From the NCBI GenBank assembly GCA_016293155.1, contig JAEDEU010000059.1, positions 1 through 8,914 of the forward strand: a stretch of DNA of 8,914 nucleotides, in the 5' to 3' direction. The number at the start of each line of letters is the position of its first letter. The first letter of the stretch is position 1. Position numbers and translations under genes: made by a program. Shown one piece after another: positions 6,959 to 8,914 of this stretch. The notes below the pieces were generated by a model. The model was given only the letters and a program-made list of their open reading frames with translations. It was not told where the DNA came from and searched no databases. This stretch comes from Clostridiaceae bacterium. GTDB taxonomy: Bacteria; Bacillota; Clostridia; Oscillospirales; Butyricicoccaceae.

Positions 6959-6987
6959 CCGGCATCGCATTTGCGGTGCCGGTTTTT
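6959..6987 (+). terminator. Intrinsic terminator of the glycogen operon
   Basis: CCGGCATCGC (6959-6968) pairs with GCGGTGCCGG (6973-6982) around an ATTT loop, ten pairs with a single T-G wobble, and is followed directly by five Ts. It is a textbook Rho-independent terminator for plus-strand transcripts, 17 bases after the last operon gene. Confidence 0.93.
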
Positions 6988-7051
6988 GCGTATTCGGATG
7001 CGGACGATTTGCAATATTGGTTGCATATATAACAAATAGTAATCAAAAACG

Positions 7052-7086
7052 AAAAAGCTCCCGACCTACAAACGAAGATCGGGAGC
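7052..7086 (-). terminator. Minus-strand intrinsic terminator, left copy of repeat
   Basis: GCTCCCGA (7057-7064) and TCGGGAGC (7079-7086) make a perfect 8-bp stem. The run of five As at 7052-7056, and a second at 7045-7049, read as T-runs on the minus strand. It would stop toxin transcripts that pass the hairpin at 7175-7211, and protects the glycogen operon from antisense readthrough. Confidence 0.8.
7053..7085. repeat. 33-bp direct repeat, left copy (flanks toxin locus)
   Basis: This stretch matches 7440-7472 at 31 of 33 positions, in the same orientation. Both copies are terminator hairpins with an AAAC-containing loop. Because the loop sequence, which is not needed for termination, is conserved too, the copies look related by descent and not by convergence. 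Confidence 0.8.
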
Positions 7087-7097
7087 ACGTTCTGCGC

Positions 7098-7126
7098 TTG
7101 ACAGCGACCCGGAGATTGATTATAAT
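7098..7126 (+). promoter_or_regulatory. Perfect consensus promoter for antisense RNA
   Basis: TTGACA (7098-7103) and TATAAT (7121-7126) are both perfect sigma-A consensus boxes separated by the ideal 17 bases. No plus-strand gene with a ribosome-binding site follows, so the product is most likely a non-coding RNA starting near A7134. It faces the convergent toxin gene. A consensus promoter driving the antitoxin RNA more strongly than the toxin is the usual logic of type I systems. Confidence 0.85.
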
Positions 7127-7133
7127 AAAGAAA

Positions 7134-7220
7134 AGGCATACCGACAGACGGTTTGCCCTCATAAGTTAGTTCATGAAGTAACCGCCTTATGGGACGTGAG
7201 GCGGTTACTTCTGCTTTATC
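7134..7220 (+). ncRNA. Putative antisense antitoxin RNA
   Basis: The RNA is predicted from the consensus promoter at 7098-7126, with a 5' end near 7134. The 3' end is uncertain. The 12-bp hairpin 7175-7211 followed by the U-rich TGCTTTATCT would give about 85 bases; otherwise it could run through the entire toxin gene to the terminator at 7444-7481, giving about 350 bases. It is fully complementary to the 3' part of the toxin transcript, including the toxin stop codon. Its first bases (AGGCATACC) are also identical to the predicted 5' end of the toxin mRNA. The antitoxin role is inferred from the layout and resemblance to convergent TxpA/RatA-like systems. Confidence 0.6.
7175..7211. terminator. 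12-bp hairpin shared by the two convergent RNAs
   Basis: GAAGTAACCGCC (7175-7186) and GGCGGTTACTTC (7200-7211) are perfectly complementary around a 13-base loop. The toxin stop codon (7205-7207) lies inside the right arm. The tract after it on the plus strand is only moderately T-rich, and on the minus strand weak. It may be an inefficient bidirectional terminator, or the recognition structure where the two RNAs first pair. Confidence 0.65.
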
Positions 7221-7291
7221 TGAAGAATCAGATTAATCAGTGCAATTACAAATAATCCAAAGGTAAATAAATCGGAATAAGTAACGTACAC
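7205..7291 (-). CDS. Small hydrophobic type I toxin (putative holin-like toxin family)
   Basis: This is a 28-residue peptide beginning MYVTYSDLFTFGLFVIAL (GTG start read as Met), continuing with INLILQ and ending IKQK. It has a short polar N-terminus, one membrane helix (about 8-24) and a lysine-containing tail. The YVTYSDL start followed by a single helix is how I remember the small Clostridia/Bacilli peptides annotated as holin-like toxins, relatives of TxpA-like type I toxins that insert in the membrane. The ribosome-binding site is AAGGGGGG (7307 to 7300 on the minus strand), 8 bases before GTG 7291; the GTG at 7300 would overlap that site and add three residues. The gene has its own promoter (7392-7421), a structured leader and a convergent antisense RNA. 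Codons are A/T-rich (TTA, ATT, TTT), unlike the neighbouring genes. It could instead be a regulatory membrane peptide. Confidence 0.75.
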   Translation of the reverse strand: MYVTYSDLFTFGLFVIALINLILQIKQK

Positions 7292-7297
7292 AGGATT

Positions 7298-7358
7298 CAC
7301 CCCCCTTCCGTATCGGACGAGGGTGCAAAAGGATTACGCCCTCGTGAGGATGAGGGCG
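7298..7358 (-). promoter_or_regulatory. Toxin mRNA leader with ribosome-site-hiding hairpin and competing stems
   Basis: On the minus-strand RNA, CACCCTC (7325 to 7319) can pair with GGGGGTG (7304 to 7298), covering the toxin ribosome-binding site; TCCG/CGGA (7317-7314 with 7310-7307) closes an inner stem with an ATA loop. A competing stem, ACGAGGG (7345-7339) with CCCTCGT (7323-7317), would free the site. A third, CGCCCTC (7358-7352) with GAGGGCG (7343-7337), blocks that competitor. Hidden ribosome sites are typical of type I toxin mRNAs. The pairings are seen by eye; energies were not computed. Confidence 0.55.
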
Positions 7359-7391
7359 AGCCGCCTGCCGTTTGTGGTATGCCTCATAAAT

Positions 7392-7421
7392 ACAATACCA
7401 GACCGGCGGAGATTCTGTCAA
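7392..7421 (-). promoter_or_regulatory. Toxin gene promoter
   Basis: On the minus strand, TTGACA (7421 to 7416) is a perfect -35 box. An 18-base spacer leads to TATTGT (7397 to 7392), a 4-of-6 -10 box preceded by TGG, an extended -10 element. Transcription would start near 7384, giving a leader of about 93 bases. It is weaker by sequence than the opposing antisense promoter. Confidence 0.7.
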
Positions 7422-7439
7422 GAAAAAATAAAATAGAGC

Positions 7440-7472
7440 AAAAGCTCCCGACCTCCAAACGGAGATCGGGAG
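7440..7472. repeat. 33-bp direct repeat, right copy (flanks toxin locus)
   Basis: Partner of 7053-7085, with two substitutions. In this copy the inner bases CTCC (7453-7456) and GGAG (7461-7464) also pair around AAAC, giving a longer stem than in the left copy. Together the copies enclose the whole toxin-antitoxin unit. Confidence 0.8.
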
Positions 7473-7481
7473 TGATTTTTT
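7440..7481. terminator. Bidirectional terminator, aminopeptidase gene and antisense RNA
   Basis: CTCCCGA (7445-7451) pairs with TCGGGAG (7466-7472), with an inner CTCC/GGAG stem around an AAAC loop. Six Ts follow on the plus strand (7476-7481) and four on the minus strand (7443 to 7440). It ends the minus-strand aminopeptidase transcript 24 bases after its stop codon, and would stop plus-strand antisense RNA that reads through the toxin gene. Confidence 0.85.
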
Positions 7482-7496
7482 GCACAAAATAGAGTG

Positions 7497-8885
7497 TTAC
7501 ATATTGTAGAATGCGCCGAAGCCCAGATAGGTCATATACAGATCCACCTTGGCGATGCATTCAAACGGCGCGTGCATGGAGAGCACCGGAACGCCTGCGT
7601 CCACGGTGTCGATGTTGCGGTTCGCCATGAACATGGCAACCGTGCCGCCGCCGCCCTGATCGACCTTGCCGAGCTGACCGGTCTGCCAGGTAATGCCCGC
7701 CTTATTGAAGCAGTAGCGCATCCGCGCCATCAGCTCCGCGGTCGCGTCGGATGCACCGGACTTGCCGCGCGCGCCGGTGTACTTGACCAGCGCAAGACCG
7801 CAGTTGATGCGTGCATCGTTGCGGCGCTCGGAGACCTCCGGATAGTTCGGGTCGTAGGCGTTGCAGACGTCCGCGGACAGGCACACGCTGTGCTCGATGC
7901 ACTCGTCAAACAGTACATCCTGCGCACGGCAGAGGTCGCCGACCAGCGTGTCGAAGAAGCGCGACTGCATACCGGTCACGCCGTCCGAGCCGATCTCCTC
8001 CTTATCCACGAGCACTGCCATGCAGGTGTGCTCCGGCGTTTCGGTGAGGTCGAGCAGTGCGGTTGCCGCCGGATAGGAGCAGACGCGGTCGTCGTGTCCG
8101 TAGGCGCCGATCAGCGTGCGGTCGAAGCCGATATCACGTGCATTGAACGCCGGAACGCAGGACAGCTCTGCGGAGAGGAAGTCCTCCTCCTTGATGCCGT
8201 AGGTTTTGTTGAGAAACTCCAGCACGGCGAGCTTGATGCGGTCGGTCTTTTCGTCCTCGTTTTTGGACGGCTTGGAGCCGATCAGGATGTTCATCTGCTC
8301 CGCGGCGATGCCCTTGAGCATGGTCTTGTTCATCTGCTCAGCCGCCAGATGCGGCAGCAGGTCGGTGATGACGAATACCGGATCCTCCGGCTTCGCGCCG
8401 ATGGAGATGTCCACCGAGCGCACGCCCTCGTCCGTGACCACGCAGACCACGCCGCGCAGCTCCAGCGGAATGGTCGTCCACTGGTACTTCTTAATGCCGC
8501 CGTAGTAGTGCGTCTTGAACATCGCCATGCCGCTGTCCTCGTACAGCGGAACGGTGCGGATGTCGATGCGCGGCGCGTCCAGATGTGCCGCGGTCAGATG
8601 GATGCCGGCGCTCAGCGGCTGCTTGCCGATTACAGTCAGAATAATTCCTTTATTTCTATTCACAGAGTAAAATTTATCGCCCGCCTTGACTGCCATGCCG
8701 CGGGTAAACGGGACAAAGCCCTTTGCCTCCGCCTTTGCGGTCAGATAGCGTACCGCGTCGCGCTCGGTCTTGCCTGCATCCAGAAATGCCTTGTAGCCCT
8801 CGGCGTAGTCCATCATTGCGGATTCCTGCTCCTCGGTCAGGGAATCCCATACGGTCTTTTTGTCATAAAACAGTTCGTTTTCCAT
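7497..8885 (-). CDS. M18 family zinc aminopeptidase (aspartyl-type)
   Basis: This 462-residue metallo-aminopeptidase of family M18 removes N-terminal residues, typically acidic ones, from peptides in the cytoplasm, using two metal ions. Motifs in order: AAHLDAPR (99-106, metal ligand His101 and Asp103), GHDDRVCSY (263-271, bridging Asp), DKEEIGSDGVTG (294-305, catalytic Glu296 and ligand Glu297), SADV (337-340, ligand Asp339), KSGASDATAE (375-384) and LSMHAPFE (435-442, ligand His438). These line up with the complete ligand set of M18, so it should be active. Length fits the family (about 430-460). The ATG at 8885 is firm: an in-frame TGA lies three codons upstream (8894-8892) and GGAAAGGA precedes it. 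There is no signal peptide. It is divergent in function from the glycogen genes, convergent in direction, and separated from them by the toxin locus. Confidence 0.93.
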   Translation of the reverse strand: MENELFYDKKTVWDSLTEEQESAMMDYAEGYKAFLDAGKTERDAVRYLTAKAEAKGFVPFTRGMAVKAGDKFYSVNRNKGIILTVIGKQPLSAGIHLTAAHLDAPRIDIRTVPLYEDSGMAMFKTHYYGGIKKYQWTTIPLELRGVVCVVTDEGVRSVDISIGAKPEDPVFVITDLLPHLAAEQMNKTMLKGIAAEQMNILIGSKPSKNEDEKTDRIKLAVLEFLNKTYGIKEEDFLSAELSCVPAFNARDIGFDRTLIGAYGHDDRVCSYPAATALLDLTETPEHTCMAVLVDKEEIGSDGVTGMQSRFFDTLVGDLCRAQDVLFDECIEHSVCLSADVCNAYDPNYPEVSERRNDARINCGLALVKYTGARGKSGASDATAELMARMRYCFNKAGITWQTGQLGKVDQGGGGTVAMFMANRNIDTVDAGVPVLSMHAPFECIAKVDLYMTYLGFGAFYNM

Positions 8886-8914
8886 CGAAAATCAATCCTT
8901 TCCTTGCATGATAC

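Noticed and set aside
6988..7045. Possible promoter TTGCAA/TATAAC after the glycogen operon terminator
   Set aside because: Spacing is 13 bases and no gene or RNA signal follows before the minus-strand terminator.
7053..7472. Two 33-bp repeats considered as the start of a CRISPR array or IS ends
   Set aside because: There are only two copies 387 bases apart, each a terminator hairpin. No Cas or transposase gene and no regular spacers are present.
7233..7487. Minus-strand ORF of 84 codons (MCKKSLPISVWRSGAF...) and the end of another near 7139 sharing an LPI-V-RSGAF stretch
   Set aside because: The shared peptide is only the translation of the two terminator repeats. The frame runs over the aminopeptidase terminator and the toxin promoter, and has no ribosome-binding site.

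Overview
The window looks like a chromosomal segment of a moderately GC-rich Gram-positive anaerobe of class Clostridia. The evidence is strong AGGAGG-type ribosome-binding sites, sigma-A-type promoters, a Firmicutes-style glgC-glgD pair and an M18 aminopeptidase. The order Oscillospirales, perhaps a Butyricicoccus/Agathobaculum-like gut butyrate producer, is a guess from general protein resemblance, not something proved here.

Positions 1-592 hold a promoter and pncC (the CinA C-terminal domain as a stand-alone nicotinamide-nucleotide amidase). Positions 593-6987 hold a plus-strand glycogen synthesis cluster: glgB (GH13 branching enzyme), glgC (ADP-glucose pyrophosphorylase), glgD (its regulatory paralogue), glgA (ADP-glucose glycogen synthase) and a 55-residue membrane peptide carrying the IGGSDGPTAI signature of sodium-pump decarboxylase beta subunits. 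A strong intrinsic terminator ends the cluster. GlgC/GlgD make ADP-glucose, GlgA polymerises it, and GlgB would branch the chain. This GlgB, however, has lost three of the eight usual active-site residues while keeping the nucleophile and the acid/base. The glgB-glgC and glgD-glgA spacers carry strong RNA hairpins that could set unequal expression along the operon.

Positions 6988-7496 have no gene of ordinary size. They hold what reads as a compact type I toxin-antitoxin locus. A 28-residue hydrophobic holin-like toxin lies on the minus strand, with its own promoter and a structured leader that can hide its ribosome-binding site. A convergent antisense RNA promoter on the plus strand is a perfect TTGACA-17-TATAAT. 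A 12-bp hairpin covers the toxin stop codon. Promoters and RNA 5' ends are placed almost symmetrically around the toxin gene, and the whole unit sits between two nearly identical 33-bp terminator repeats.

Positions 7497-8885 on the minus strand encode a complete M18 (aspartyl-type) zinc aminopeptidase, whose terminator is the right-hand copy of that repeat.

The three points most worth following are the toxin-antitoxin locus and its leader structures, the active-site-altered GlgB, and the mini decarboxylase-signature peptide at the end of the glycogen operon.
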